Positions 16,101 to 27,900 of a stretch of 64,000 bases of DNA are shown piece after piece. Each line of letters opens with the position of its first letter. Position 1 is the first letter of the stretch. Source of the stretch: Ectocarpus siliculosus (Eukaryota > Sar > Phaeophyceae > Ectocarpales > Ectocarpaceae); contig FN649750.1 in assembly GCA_000310025.1 (NCBI GenBank), forward strand, positions 699,685-763,684. The letters are read 5' to 3'. The notes beneath the pieces are model-generated. The model ran no database searches. It was not told where the DNA came from and saw only the letters and a program-made list of their open reading frames with translations. Position numbers and translations under genes: made by a program.

Positions 16101-17838
16101 GAGGTATACCAGCCGTAGGAGAGAGGAAGAGGAGGATAGACACACATGTCCATGTGGCAAATCGGAGGAGAGTAGACCCCACATAGTTGGAGAGTGTGAG
16201 TTGTACAGGAAGGAAAGAGAGGATCTCGAGGAGGAAATGAGACAGAGAGGGTGTGACATGGACAAGTTTGGTAAATTAGACAACAGCGAAAAAACGATCG
16301 CGATAATTGGGGATAGATGGTGGGCACAAGAGGCCCTAGAGGACGGGGATAAGATGTGCAAGAAATTTTTATGGAGTTTGTGGCAGAAACGTAAAAAGCT
16401 CCCAATTGTTGGTGGTGTCTCTAGTAGGGGTAGGAACGGTGCTCCGTCTCGAAAGGGACGCGTGGTCAATGGTCAAATGACTAAGGCAAGCAACAACTGA
16501 GTACCCCCCCCCCCCCCCCCCCCCTCGTGCTGCTGCTGCTGCTGCTGCTGCTGCCACTTCTGCCGCTGGCACTGATTATTCGTGGCGAACACCTTGTGTA
16601 ATGGCATCGGTAGTGACGGCGCTACGGTGCTCATCAACGACTACAAGCATTTGGTGAGGTTCAAACCAACACATCGATCACACAGACTGATGTGGCGGCT
16701 ACGATTTGAGATTATCGATACAAGAGAAACCACGGAAATAGGAGAGTCAAAACCGCTTGCCATTGGCCACGAGGAATGCATGTTGTACCCAGTGCGCTTT
16801 AAGAGGAAAGCCGGTTAGGGGAGAACTATTCTGGCTTGCAAACCCTCTCGTATGGCGTATGCATAGCCCCCACTGTTACAGTGTGAACAGGAGTCGGTCG
16901 ATCGTTATTGTCTCCAACCTGTTTCTGCCTTCCTGCATCATGCGCATGTCGAGCCGTCATAGCTACTGCTTGCATGATCTTTTCATCATCACCACCTACG
17001 TGTTTTTTTACGGACGCCTCTCTTTCCCCCCTCTCCGAATGGCTCGCGTCTTGCCGCTGACAGTTGGAGGACAACATAGCCATCCTGGACGTGGTAACGC
17101 GAGGGACCCCGGACGGGGGTACGCAAGTTCATTTTAAGCCGTCAGCGTGTGCATGTTCATCGAATTCGCCATTGAAATGACTGCCACCGTTGGGGGTATT
17201 TCTTTCAGCAATCAATAGAGTTTTATTATGAAACCAAATAAAACACACTTGTATATGTTAATCCCCTTGAGTCACAAGCAGATATTGTAGTTGGGGTTAA
17301 GAGGGTTGAACACATGTGTATATCTTAATCCTCTAAAACCACAAACATGCATTGTAGTTTGCGGAGAGTTGTAAACCGGGAATGACGCTCCTTCCCCCAT
17401 GAAATACTTCCTTCCCCCGTGGAATACTTCCTCCTCCCGTGAAATACTTCCTTCCCCCGTGAAATACTTCCTTCCCCCATGAAATACTCCCAATAACCAT
17501 CAATCGGTGCTTCGCACAACATACCACCCACCGGCTGCATTTTGTTTCACCTCTCCTCTCATCTGGTGTTCGTTGCAGAGCGAAGTAACCTGGGCTTGGA
17601 CCCCGACATTCGCGACAAGATGACGCAGCTCCCGTTTTTCTTCGGCGGACAGTCGTTGGGAGGAGGGCTGTCTCTGTTGATGGCCATGCAGCTGAAGAAT
17701 GACACCACCAGGCCTAACGTCGGCGCCAGGCTCCTTGGGGTGATGGCTAACTGCCCGGCAATCCGCGGTGCGTGGCTGATGCTGTTGTCGTTGTTCACGT
17801 TGGTGCTTGGTCGTTGGGTCTCGATCTGTGGAGAGTGG

Positions 17839-17936
<98 letters not shown>

Positions 17937-19601
17937 GGTGGGTGTTGTTGATGTTTCGTGTTGTGGGTGGGTCTGCCGCCGCTACTGTTAGCGTGCATGC
18001 CTTGCTCGCGTGTGACTCTCAATGCCGTCGAACCCTTCGTACGCCTGCTGCTGCTGCTGCTGCTACTCCTGCTGTCGTCCTTATCGCCAACACGCGGGCA
18101 CAACAACAACCAGCAAACCCTCCTAAGGAACCCGTGCTCTTCCTCCTCAAGCACGTGGTCGCCCCTCTCTTGCCGTCGAGACAGATCCCCAAGTTCATGG
18201 AAAAAGGTGACGAGCCTTCCATCACAGCAGTCGTCTTCGTCGTTTTTGTCGTGAGCGGTTAGTCTTTTCGGTTTCGCGTGCGGAAGGATAGTTGGCCGTG
18301 TCTTGGGTGTCTTCACCGCTGAACGCCCACGCTCGTTCGTTTCTGCAAGTTGGGTAGATGAACGATACACCGGGGTCCCCGGCGCCGAGGTGGCTGGTCG
18401 AAACTCGCCCTTGAACTTGAACACGGCGAGAACAAACAATCTGTAGATGTACGTACCATACAGCCTCTCATTTTTTTTTGTTTTCTTCATGGCGACAGTG
18501 TCGTTGCCCGAGCTCGTGTGGCTCAAGCCCGAACACATGGAGATGGGAGCCCAAGACAAGATTGGCCAACCCGGGGGTCTGGGATGGCCCGGGACGATGC
18601 GCTTCGGAACCGGCTCGCAATTGATCGGTGAGAGTGGGCACGCGTTGCAGCGTTTACGCATACAGTTGATACAGTCAGCAGGTGCGGTAGCAAAGTGTTT
18701 TGGGTAAATAGGATAGGCCCGGTCGGTCGCTACAGCCGGAGGGACCCAGTGGGTAGGTACGCACTGAATCATTGTCATTGCATGCCGAACGGATGCCGAA
18801 CGCCTGCCCCTCGAAACTGACAGCTACACCGGTGTGTTCGTTGGCGCCTTTGTTTTGTCTTGTTTCAGACATGCTGGGTGAGCTGTACTCGAGACTCTCC
18901 GAGGTCGACTTCCCGTTTCTTGTGCTTCACGACCCGGAAGGTGAGCTCATTTCACGTTGGTCTCGTCGTCTTTTGACCGTGTTGCACCCCGTCAGCGAAG
19001 ACCCACGTTTAAGGTGTTGCGTGAATTATTTTTTGTGTTGCTCTTGCTAGTCCCAAACACCCGGTTCCATGAAAAGGACGATCGTTTTCTGGAAGGGTCC
19101 TCTCGGGAATTTACCCGGTGCGTGAATCGAATTAAATCATGGTGTTCTTGTCATTTTTTGCGCACCCCGGTGCCATCTCCCCGATCGGTGCCATCTCTCC
19201 GACAGGTACCATCTCTCCCACCGGTGCCATCTCTCTGACCAGTGCCATCTCTCCGACCGGTGCCATCTCTCCGACCGGTGCCATCTCCCCTGCTATTGCG
19301 AGACGGTAGTTGTGGTGCTTTCATCCGCAGTTGTCCGCTCTCAAATGACCGCCACGCTTAAATCCCGACACCCCCCGGACCCGCGCGAAAATTTGTTGCA
19401 GACGGGATTGTGCGCTTCGAGGGCACGCAGAAGCTGCTCGACGAGGCTTCCACCGCGGCTGACGTCCCCAGAGGCAAGGAGGTCAAGGAGATGCTGGGGC
19501 TGAAGCACGACTTGCTCTCCAACGCCACCACTCAAATGCTGGCGGCCTACACCGACTGGGGGGCTGCGCGTTTGGAAGCAGGCGCGCAGCAGCTGACTTG
19601 A
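13118..19601 (+). CDS. Alpha/beta-hydrolase, monoacylglycerol lipase / lysophospholipase type (8 exons)
   Basis: Serine hydrolase probably acting on monoacylglycerol or lysophospholipid. Proposed exons: 13118-13289, 13809-13950, 16614-16653, 17581-17767, 18114-18206, 18499-18627, 18869-18940, 19402-19601. The phases close and give about 344 residues, normal for the family. Motifs: FWYHGYAAH (oxyanion region, exon 2), GHGYSDG across the exon 2/3 junction, the nucleophile elbow GQSLGG (Ser near residue 143, exon 4), LVLHDPEGDGIV (acid residue, exons 7/8) and LGLKHDLL (His, exon 8). Intron 1 appears to be GC-AG (ACAG|GCAAGG), the only choice that keeps phase. The usual VDD segment after DYKHL is missing, so a small exon may be undetected between 16654 and 17580, or the acceptor may be 17579 with such an exon. 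Intron 2 (2.66 kb) contains a LINE fragment and an assembly gap. Substrate is not decided by the sequence. Confidence 0.85.
14241..14473. repeat. 29-bp minisatellite, 8 copies
   Basis: The unit CACTTGTGTTGTGGAGATGT plus TCCTTGTTG repeats eight times almost without change, in intron 2 of the hydrolase gene. Because 29 is not a multiple of three and the unit lacks stops, all frames stay open on both strands and mimic genes. Confidence 0.95.
14790..16500 (+). mobile_element. Degenerate LINE (non-LTR retrotransposon) fragment
   Basis: Reverse transcriptase remnant in the second intron of the hydrolase gene, same orientation. GVPQGC...SP is readable at about 14826-14870. After the assembly gap the frame 15101-15727 has YINDLI, the catalytic FADD (LMFADDFVG) and a following thumb-like region with YLGVEI. 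A stop at 15726 and a frame change separate it from 15763-16500, which carries the C-terminal CPCG...H...C cysteine-histidine motif typical of LINE proteins. No 5' region or endonuclease is seen. The reading frame stops just before a 22-base poly-C run and a (TGC)n tract. It is a dead copy in this assembly. Confidence 0.85.
14977..15076. other. Assembly gap (100 N)
   Basis: Exactly 100 N, a placeholder for a gap of unknown size. The roughly 110 bases before it align with the bases right after it. Confidence 0.99.
16504..16551. repeat. Poly-C run followed by (TGC)n
   Basis: 22 consecutive C followed by about eight TGC/CTG units, directly after the LINE open frame. Confidence 0.95.
16960..17220 (+). 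repeat. Dispersed repeat, copy 2
   Basis: The partner of 6780-6995: CCCCTCTCCGAATGGCT, TTGGAGGACAACATAGCC, CCTGGACGTGGTAACGCGAG, GACGGGGGTACGCA and a closing AATCAATAG, in the same order and spacing. It lies in an intron of the hydrolase gene. No coding capacity is seen. Confidence 0.6.
17391..17489. repeat. 20-bp tandem repeat, about 5 copies
   Basis: The unit GAAATACTTCCTTCCCCCGT repeats at 17401, 17421, 17441, 17461 and 17481 with one to three changes, in the hydrolase intron just upstream of exon 4. Confidence 0.95.
17838..17941. repeat. (GTT)n microsatellite with a (GGT)n end
   Basis: About 28 GTT units followed by six GGT units in hydrolase intron 4. It makes false poly-Thr and poly-Cys frames. 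Confidence 0.97.
19169..19288. repeat. 18-bp minisatellite, 7 copies (GGTGCCATCTCTCCGACC)
   Basis: Copies begin at 19169, 19187, 19205, 19223, 19241, 19259 and 19277 with small changes, in the last intron of the hydrolase gene. The core GGTGCCATCTC reappears in inverted orientation near 47150 and 47655-47690. Confidence 0.93.
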
Positions 19602-22600
19602 AATGGATCGACGGGATGAGGCGCCTGCGCTCTCGTCTGAAGTCCTGGTTATCTCTCCTCTTTGAGTCGGTTCTTTGAACGCTCTGCGGGAAGACTATCA
19701 CAGGAGGAGTCTCGTTTAGTGCCTGTCGTGTTTGTGTGCCGTTTGAGATCTGGATTGGGGGACTAAGTCCGGAGGCGGCGGTGCAATGGACTGGAGCGAT
19801 ACAAAAGTAGGTCGGAGATCTAATGCCCCCCCCCCCCCCCTCCAGCAACAAAACCCGCCCTGGTTTCCGAAACTTTTCCCAATACCAGCACCCATGCACC
19901 TGCGTGGTTCTTTCTGTAGGACAGGTCTTGATTGGGCCGTGTTGGTTACAAAAGTGTCGCCTATGTGCATGTTGCAGTCGGTTCACTTGGGGATCAGGCT
20001 GGGTTTGGGGTTTGTTTTCTTGCTCTGGTGTTGGGTTCGTCTGCACGGCGGTACAACATATTAAGTATTTTGTATTTGTATTGAATAGCTACTGTATGTA
20101 CATTTTTTTTTGCGCCCGTCCGCCGGTGGCGTACTGAACGGAGATCAGAGAAGGATGTTGGAACGAGACTGGTTGATGCTGTTGTTGTTGTTGCACACCC
20201 ATGTGTTGATGTAGTAGGTGTCTCGCATCATGGCCTATTTTGGATTTCCTTTCCCCGCTGGAATGCCACGAGACGACGTAAGAAGGTTGCTTGTCGTCCT
20301 GGTTCTTCTCCCATATGGAGTGCCGGCCTTCGGGAACTGCTGGGTAGACAGACACCCGGGAGATAGAGCTAAAGGCAGTAGGGGGTCCGCGAGGGATTTA
20401 TTGATATTCGAAGTACTTGAATAGTCTACATATCCTGCAACAGCCGTACACTCTTAGGATAGTCCAGCCGTTCGTCAGTGCTTCAAAGTTTTTGGAGGCG
20501 GACTCAGTTTGTCACCAACCAGCAGCAGCAGTGTCTTTCCGCCGGACCCAACCCTCTACCGCGGCAGGGCCACGTTGTGTAGATGGACGAAGGGTTGGTC
20601 CAAACTCTGTTCGATGAAGGCACTACAGCAGCAAGTTGTAGCGTACTCTATATGATACCACTGCTGTAGCATACTATGCTGTAGTCCTCCGCGAGACCCT
20701 CGTGATGATTCTTCCCGAAACAACGACCAACCGACGACGTGGCAAGTGAAAGTAAGTGCCGATCGAGGATGATTCAGCCTATCTCCAGCTTGATAAAACA
20801 AGAAACTTGACGCTTGGAATTTCACCCCATATGCCTCTTCCCTGCCCACCATTCGGGCACGTTGAGCAACATCACCCTGATTGCTTCTAGTTGTTACTAT
20901 GTATGTATGTACTTGATGGCCGTAATGAAATAAAGTCTCATCCCCATGATACGTGTCGACATACCGGTAGATGTCGGCGTCGGTATTGTTCGCACCGCGA
21001 AATGGAGGACCAAACAAACAAATGACTTTCTGCGGGATCATTTTGTTGCTGTACTGATGCTGTACAACGCTGTAGCGGGGGTGTGTTGGGGTTTGTGGAG
21101 TTTTCTATTTTCTTTTCGAAGAGCGGGGCGTCCATCACTCATCACCATCCATTGTATGCTCCTCCTCCTCACAGGCACATACATAGACAACTTTCATTCA
21201 TATTTTGAATCGTGGATGAGTCTGAAATCAGTTGCTTTTTGTGCGTGCTCTTCGGTGGATGGCACGTAGATACAGAAAGAGTGAAAGTGAAAGGCGGAGA
21301 ACACGACTTCTCCACTAGCTGCCAGTGTTGGAAGTACGACAGCAGTAGTAGCAACAACAGACCAGCAGCCTCGCGCGTAGCAAACACAAACACACCCGCA
21401 GTAGGTGAAAAAATATCCAATTTTTCATAGTTTCTAGAACAGAATTGTAGAGCGTATGTGACCACACGCACCAACCATCTATCTAGCTGCTGTACTACCT
21501 GTACCGCATGTACGGAGTCCTTTTTTCCGTCATGGAAGATAAGACTCTTGGTTGGACGCCGATCAAGTCTCACATAATCTCTTAGTGTATCAGACTACCG
21601 CAGGCTAACTGTAATTGCGCGCTTCTCCTCATTTCCAGCTGGCGTGGCCTACCTCGCTTGCGGCGAGGCGGACATTTAGTCTATGTGTTCAACGGATGTA
21701 TCACAAGCAGACTGCTGTCGGAATGATGTGTCGACAGAGAGGTGTCGACACCTTCGGACGAACGGACGAAACGAGCCGTCAATTTCTCCAAATCAATTTT
21801 CTTGCCAAAGATCCGACACGCACGTTGCGTCGAGCCGACGGGCTGTTCATGACCAAAACAAGCTGCGACACATGTTCTGCCGCAGAGCATCTGCCGCAGA
21901 GCACACGTCGGTCACCCATGGCCGAGTTCAGAACTTCGTAGTCTTGGGTCACAGAGGCACACGGCGATTGCACTGCAAACACAGGCTTGCGGAATATTTA
22001 GCGTGATGAACCAAACGCTCTCTCTCATCATCCCTCAACGAACAAACTGGAGAACCAACGTCTCACTCCGGTGCATGGATGCGGTGGTTTATTCCCGACC
22101 CCAGGAATGATTCCCGGAACTTTCTCTGAGAAACTTCAAATTTGTTCTCGTATCGAGGGAGTCGAATTAGTTGCCGAATAGCCGTTGGTTGGTCTTTCCG
22201 TCACCCGCGCGCACGCCTACCCCGCCCAGTCCTTACCACACCTTCTCCTCTTCTCCTCATCTCCCCACCCGGGTCTTCGAAAGGACGAACCGCGCGAGCT
22301 ACGGTTTGCACTTCCGAAGACCACCGAACGTTTGGGCCACTGCAGCGGTCTAATCGGTGAGAGCGAGGTGTCGTGTGCGTCGTGTGTGTTGCTGGTCCTG
22401 GGGCTGTGCCACTTTTTTTCATTTTTGCAGGGGCATGTGATGAAACTGGGGTCGTAAATTGCCGCCGCTCTTGATTTCTCGCTCATTTTACAAGACACTT
22501 GAGCGCTTTCCTTTGTCAGTTCTGAGCCTAAGAGCATCGACGAATAGCCATGGCGAAGAGAACGTACAGCAGTAGATACATACGTAGATACCACACCTCT

Positions 22601-23721
22601 TTTGTGCGTACACAACACAGCGGTAGTACCCTATTCTCTTCTTGGTGATGTTTGTCTGTCTTTGTGGTCTCCGTTCTCGCCTCACTCCGCGGTTGGTTCA
22701 ATTTTTTTCGGCCTGGAATTGATCGCCATTTTCGGCGGTTTGTGTAGGTTGCTCATGGTCTCGCAGTGAACACAGAGAGGTGCCACCAACCGCGCAAGAA
22801 CGTCGTGGCTGCACGGCTACCCTGCTGCTGGCCCACGGTAGATTGTGTGCGTGCCGGGTGATGTGATTGTTCCGCTGTTTTTGAGAGCATTCGGCCCGCT
22901 GAGAGGATTCGGCCTTCTTGAGAGGACGCGGCGTGTGTGTGCCATCTTCTCTGCCACTGACTGTTAAGAAAATCTCGAGAAAATCTCGACAGCAGCAGTG
23001 GGTTTTAGCGCGGTGCGTCTGGCCCCGAACGCATCCAAGAACGAAGTGGTGCTCTGCGTCTGCCCCGTGTATTGTACGCGTCGAGGTCGGGCCTTGGGGG
23101 GATAGGGGTGGGTGTCGCGATATAATGCGTTGTTGGTGGTGGGCGCGCACGGACGCATTTATTTGTCTGTTCCTCCGCCTGCTGCGTGTGGGGGGTTTCT
23201 TTTCTGTGAAGATTTGAAATGTACGGCAGGCAGGCGCGGTGTGAGTGGGTTTACAACCCCCCAAACGTCGATGGTCACCGTCCTTCTCTTGTTGGATACT
23301 GACGACGTACATGTTTCCGCCACCAGTAGGCGAACTGTCATGAGGGTCTTGACTTGACTGATCGCGGTGGGCTTTTAGAGACATCAGAACTTTTGAGATT
23401 CTGTTCTAGAAAGAGCAAGAAATGTTTCGGTCGTCAGCGGCTACTACACGTACGTGCACATGTACACGCTGAGAGAGATGGCTGGGACGTTGGCAGTTTG
23501 AATAGTTTGAATCCAGAGAAACAACCCTACAGCAGACAATGCAAGGCGGACGTGAGTGGCAGCTCTTCCTTGAACATTCCTATGGCAGTCCGCCATCGTT
23601 TCCTTTCCGACAGCAGTTTCCTAACGTTCAAAAGTTTTCAAATGGAGGAGGCAAAATCAGTTTCTTGCATAATTTTTTTCAAGATGCGGGCTTGAATCCT
23701 GGGATAGTAAAAACACACACA

Positions 23722-23785
23722 GAAAGACTACCCATTCGAGATTCTTCAAACGGGCGGGTCTGTATCTCAAACGGGTAGTCTTTCT
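23722..23785. repeat. Imperfect 22-bp inverted repeat (hairpin)
   Basis: AGAAAGACTACCCATTCGAGAT is followed about 20 bases later by the complement of the same sequence with two mismatches. No associated gene is recognised. Confidence 0.8.
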
Positions 23786-23978
23786 TTCACTAATGGAAAA
23801 TCTACTTTGATTTTTGTCTTGCGCATGTATTTGCAAAACGACCTCACCCATTTTCGGCCGGATGTATTTTCTAGAACGTTTTCGCATATTTTCGGCAGGT
23901 GTGTTTTCGAACGCCCGTGCCAACACACCGATCTTTGTATCACCGACACCGGTGCGAAAAAACTAGAGTAAGTGCATA

Positions 23979-24195
23979 CCGTATATGACACAAGATAACA
24001 CACCCCCTGGACCGATTTCCAAAGCTCGATTACTCCACGACGAAGAGGATGCACAAACAAAACGATACATTTTCGAAAATTTCTCGACGAGACGATTCCA
24101 ACGCTGCCGTTTTCGGCGCCGTGACTCTTCCTGCTGTTGAGAAATCGAGCTTTGAAAATCGGCCAAGGGGGTGTGTTATCTTGTGTCATATACGG
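23979..24195. mobile_element. MITE, 217 bp, with long terminal inverted repeats and TA target duplication (copy 2)
   Basis: Same length, termini (CCGTATATGACACAAGATAA) and internal sequence as 12102-12318, with only scattered changes, and TA on both sides (23977-23978 and 24196-24197). Near-identity implies fairly recent spread of the family. Confidence 0.88.
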
Positions 24196-24995
24196 TAGTC
24201 ACGTGGTTTTATTGATAGACTTTTTCAACGTTCCCCCGGTGCGATAACACCGATGCTTGCGATGCGGTAGATATATATTACGGAGCAGCAGTCTGGCCCT
24301 TGCACGTTGCTGAGTCCCAAGAGACGTACACAGCAGGCGATTCCTGGGGTACAACTGGGGGCAGCTTCACGGTGTACAGGATATGTACCAAAGCACAACC
24401 CAATCAAAAACATAAATCAAAAAAATTAACGGTGTCGGCGAATTGTGGCGACTTCCGCTAGCGAATATACCTTGACTATGTACGTCAGTAATTGAATTGT
24501 CTTCCTCATGGACACGGCGGTAGTACCAGTAGTACTTCGTACATTTTGTGTTTCTTGAGTTCTTTTTATTGGTTACGCATGGGTGTTTATTTTGCCCGCA
24601 CCTGCGACAATAGCGATACCGCGGTATCGCGTTACATGCTATTTTTTTTTCGCACGCCCCAAACCCCCCATGTGCGCGAAATCACCGATGATGGATGCCG
24701 AGTGTACCCGATTGCGCGGCAATGGCACTTTGGATGGCACCGCGACGTTGTGAGCGAAATTACCGACGGGCGCCGAATCCAACCAGTTGCACTGGTGTTT
24801 GTTTTCAAGGAATGGCATCTTGCTGGGATCCCGATGTGAGCCAAATCACCGACCACTTGCCGAATTGAACAATTGCGGAACAACTCAAGTTCGTGTTTCG
24901 AAGCGATGATATCTGATTCATTTACCTTTTTTCCGATGCCGTTCGCCTCCCACAACGCACACCAACGCAGCAGCGGCGGCGGCATCGGCACGACC

Positions 24996-27900
24996 ATGGG
25001 CCGATCTAGTCTGTTCGCCACCGGCGCGCTTTCCCTCTTCCTGGGTGGCAGAGTGTCCGGCCAGGAGTCATGCGTCCAGGTGGCCTACCCGACGTGGGGG
25101 GCCAACTGCCCTTGCGAAGCGGGCAGCCAGTACTCCTTCACGATGGAGGGGCAGACCACGGTTACCGCGAACACGGTGAGTCCTCCCGTGCTTTTGACAG
25201 TCTCGCACCGGCAATTTGGACCCGTTTTTGTGTCCACGTTCGCGGCATTTCATTTGTTCCCGAGCAGAGGGACCTTCTCTCTCTGGTATACCCCCCCCCA
25301 CCCCCCCCCGCAGGTATTGTTGACGGTGCGGACGTGTGAAGCTTGAAAACTCCCGACAACACCATCCATGCAATAAATTGTCGGGTGTCCGTGGCTGCGT
25401 TGTATGAGGCAAATCGATTATTGTGCCCTCCCGTCGTGAAAATCGGTGATCACGTCGGCGGTATCTCTTGTGGCAGGCCGAACCATATTCGGCTCTCCGC
25501 AGGCCTGACATGTTGTAGCTCTCTCCCACAACGATTTGTTGTTGGATCAAAGAAAGCTTGAGGCATAAGCACCTGCATGCTCTGGACGGTGGGTCGCCTC
25601 ACGAGCTGAACGGATTGATTTTTTCCGGACGGGACACGGATTGTGCTTTGTACGTACTACTGTAGTGACACTCGCCATGTACTTGCAGCCACGTGACATC
25701 GCCCGACACCAATCTCATCCGCCCATTATCCCGCATGCCGACAATACAGGTCAACGTGGCCGTCATCATCGACGCCTCGGTCAGCGTCGGCACCGCCGAC
25801 TGGGAGCTGTCGAAGGAGTTCGCCAAAAACACGGTGGCGTCCTTCGCCCAACAGAACCTCTTCACGAACGGCGGGAGCGCCTCCTTCGCCCAGTTCTCTT
25901 CCGACGCTTCGGAGGGCGGCACATTCTACTCCCTCGAGGACTTCAACGCCTTCGTAGACGCGGACGCCAAGTACTCGGGCGGGACCGACATCATCGACGG
26001 CATCGCCAAGGGCAGGGAGCTCCTCAGCGCCTCTCCCACCACTACGTCGTTCATGATCGTCACTACTGACGGAGTTGCGCCCGACCCTCAGGTTCGCTTG
26101 CGCACGACTATGTATTGTCTTTTTTGGGCTTGCTTAAACGGAGAACCTTCGGGTGAGCCCGCTGTGTTCGCTACACGTTTGTGCCTTGCGTTGGAACCAT
26201 AGCTCTTCTCGTCGCGGCCAAGGGATGGCTTCGTTTGGGTATTCTATGTCGGGCGGGTAGCGCATATCGTGGCACGCTTCATTTCGTTTCACCGTGGCGG
26301 GGGCGATGGGGAAAGCCGCAAACACGGCAGGGTTTGTTGGATCGATGCCCTTGTTTGCGGGACTGATTCGTCCCGATGCAGATTGCGTGCGCGACCGATT
26401 GTGTCGAGCGTCGAGTTTACCGCCTGCCTGTACCCAAATCTTGAGATCTTCTTTTATACCATTTGAAATCCTCACTTCCTCCCCCGTCTGCTTCCTGTGG
26501 GCTGCGCACGCTTTTTTTTTTCCGGCACGCAGGATGAAGCCGACGCGGCCCGGGCTGAGGGCACCATCCTGTACGCCGTCGGTGTGGGTTCGGGCCCGTC
26601 CCAGGAGAACCTCCTCGCCATCGGAGGGGACGAGGCGAACGTCTTCGACGTCGACAACTTCGAGGAGTTGGACCGTGAGTGTCCAACTTTCACTGAAATG
26701 TTTATTTGTGTAGTTGATTGTTCGTCGTTGGCCGGCAAGGTTTCGATTCGCTCCCAAAGTGTTGTATTTGCACAGCAATCCACATGTTCTCGTCCCCCGA
26801 ACGCTTGACTTCTCCCGTACCCCTGACGAAAGCGCCGCCCCCATCCCCTCGACCGCGCGACCGCTCCCACCTGTTTGGTCTCAGTCGCCCTCGATGACAT
26901 CGTCTCCGCTTCCGGCGGCAGCGTGCCCTGCGCCGCCACGGGCGCCACGGTGACGGTCCAGTTCAACGGCATGGTGACTGAGGCCACCGTGGACGGCGGC
27001 GTGGCCACCTACGACGGCGGCGACGTGGTCTTCACCATCGACGACCTCGAGGCCACCCCGACCAACTTCGAGGTCTGGCTGGACTGGTGCGGGCAGCCTG
27101 AGGGCGCCGAGGTCATCGCGTCCGTGTCCTATGCCGATGACGAGGGGAACACGCCCGACTTGTCTGCCCTCGAGGGTTGGGCTGTGGTGCCCGTCTGCGG
27201 TAAGTTACGGCACACGCGTTGACGGTTTCGTGATGATGAGGCACCGACCGCAGTTTGGGCCGCGCGAAGAGGCCCATGTTGGCACGGTTGTGGGTGTTCT
27301 CTTGCGACTTGGCGATATTTGTGGGCATGTAGTGCTCCATGAACGGTTCTTGGAGGTTTATTGCGGTGAGCGCGGTTTGGTAGATAGCCTCGGTTCGCTG
27401 ACAATGATGCTGCATGTTGTTTCCGTAAAACCCAGATCCGCTCTCATTCGCCTTACTATCATCGCCACAACATTTGGATGCGTTGCCGATGAACTTGGGG
27501 AGTCTGCACGACCAACCGGCGATCTATTCGACAACGCTTCGCAACGAACCACCCGAACCACCCGAAGGTTCTTGCACTTTCGTTCTTGTCGCAGCCAGGA
27601 AAACGACGAACGCAGCTTTTGCATGGATGTCTAACAAAAGTGCCATCTCTCTTTGCCCTGTACCGTGTGCTCTGCCGCCCTGAAACGTCTCGTCGGCGAC
27701 TCTACTGCAACGAACGGCCGTTCGAAACGGCGACGTCAACGTGAATCACAACTTCGACTTGGCCCAGACGACGACGCCGCTCCTTCGCCCGTCTCTCCCA
27801 AGACCCCTGCGCCGACCTTCGCTACCCCCGCGACCCCGGGTAGGTGCTGTTGCCGATGGCGCATACGGATGTGTAGGGCAGCTAGACGAAGTTGTGAGGC

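Larger units (their letters stand above)
19602..24995. other. Intergenic stretch with a MITE, no gene recognised
   Basis: About 5.4 kb. Open frames, including a 228-codon minus-strand frame at 22698-23384, show no family I know and no convincing splice partner. It contains a MITE copy (23979-24195) and a short imperfect hairpin at 23722-23785. Confidence 0.5.

Noticed and set aside
17061-17094. Candidate missing hydrolase exon (CAG|TTGGAGGAC...GAC|GTGGTA)
   Set aside because: The same sequence occurs in the dispersed repeat at 6848-6885, so it belongs to the repeat and not to the gene.
17795-18778. 327-codon minus-strand open frame
   Set aside because: Antisense of hydrolase exons plus a poly-Thr run from the GTT microsatellite.
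22698-23384. 228-codon minus-strand open frame
   Set aside because: No recognisable domain or splice partner, and low-complexity composition; not enough to call a gene.
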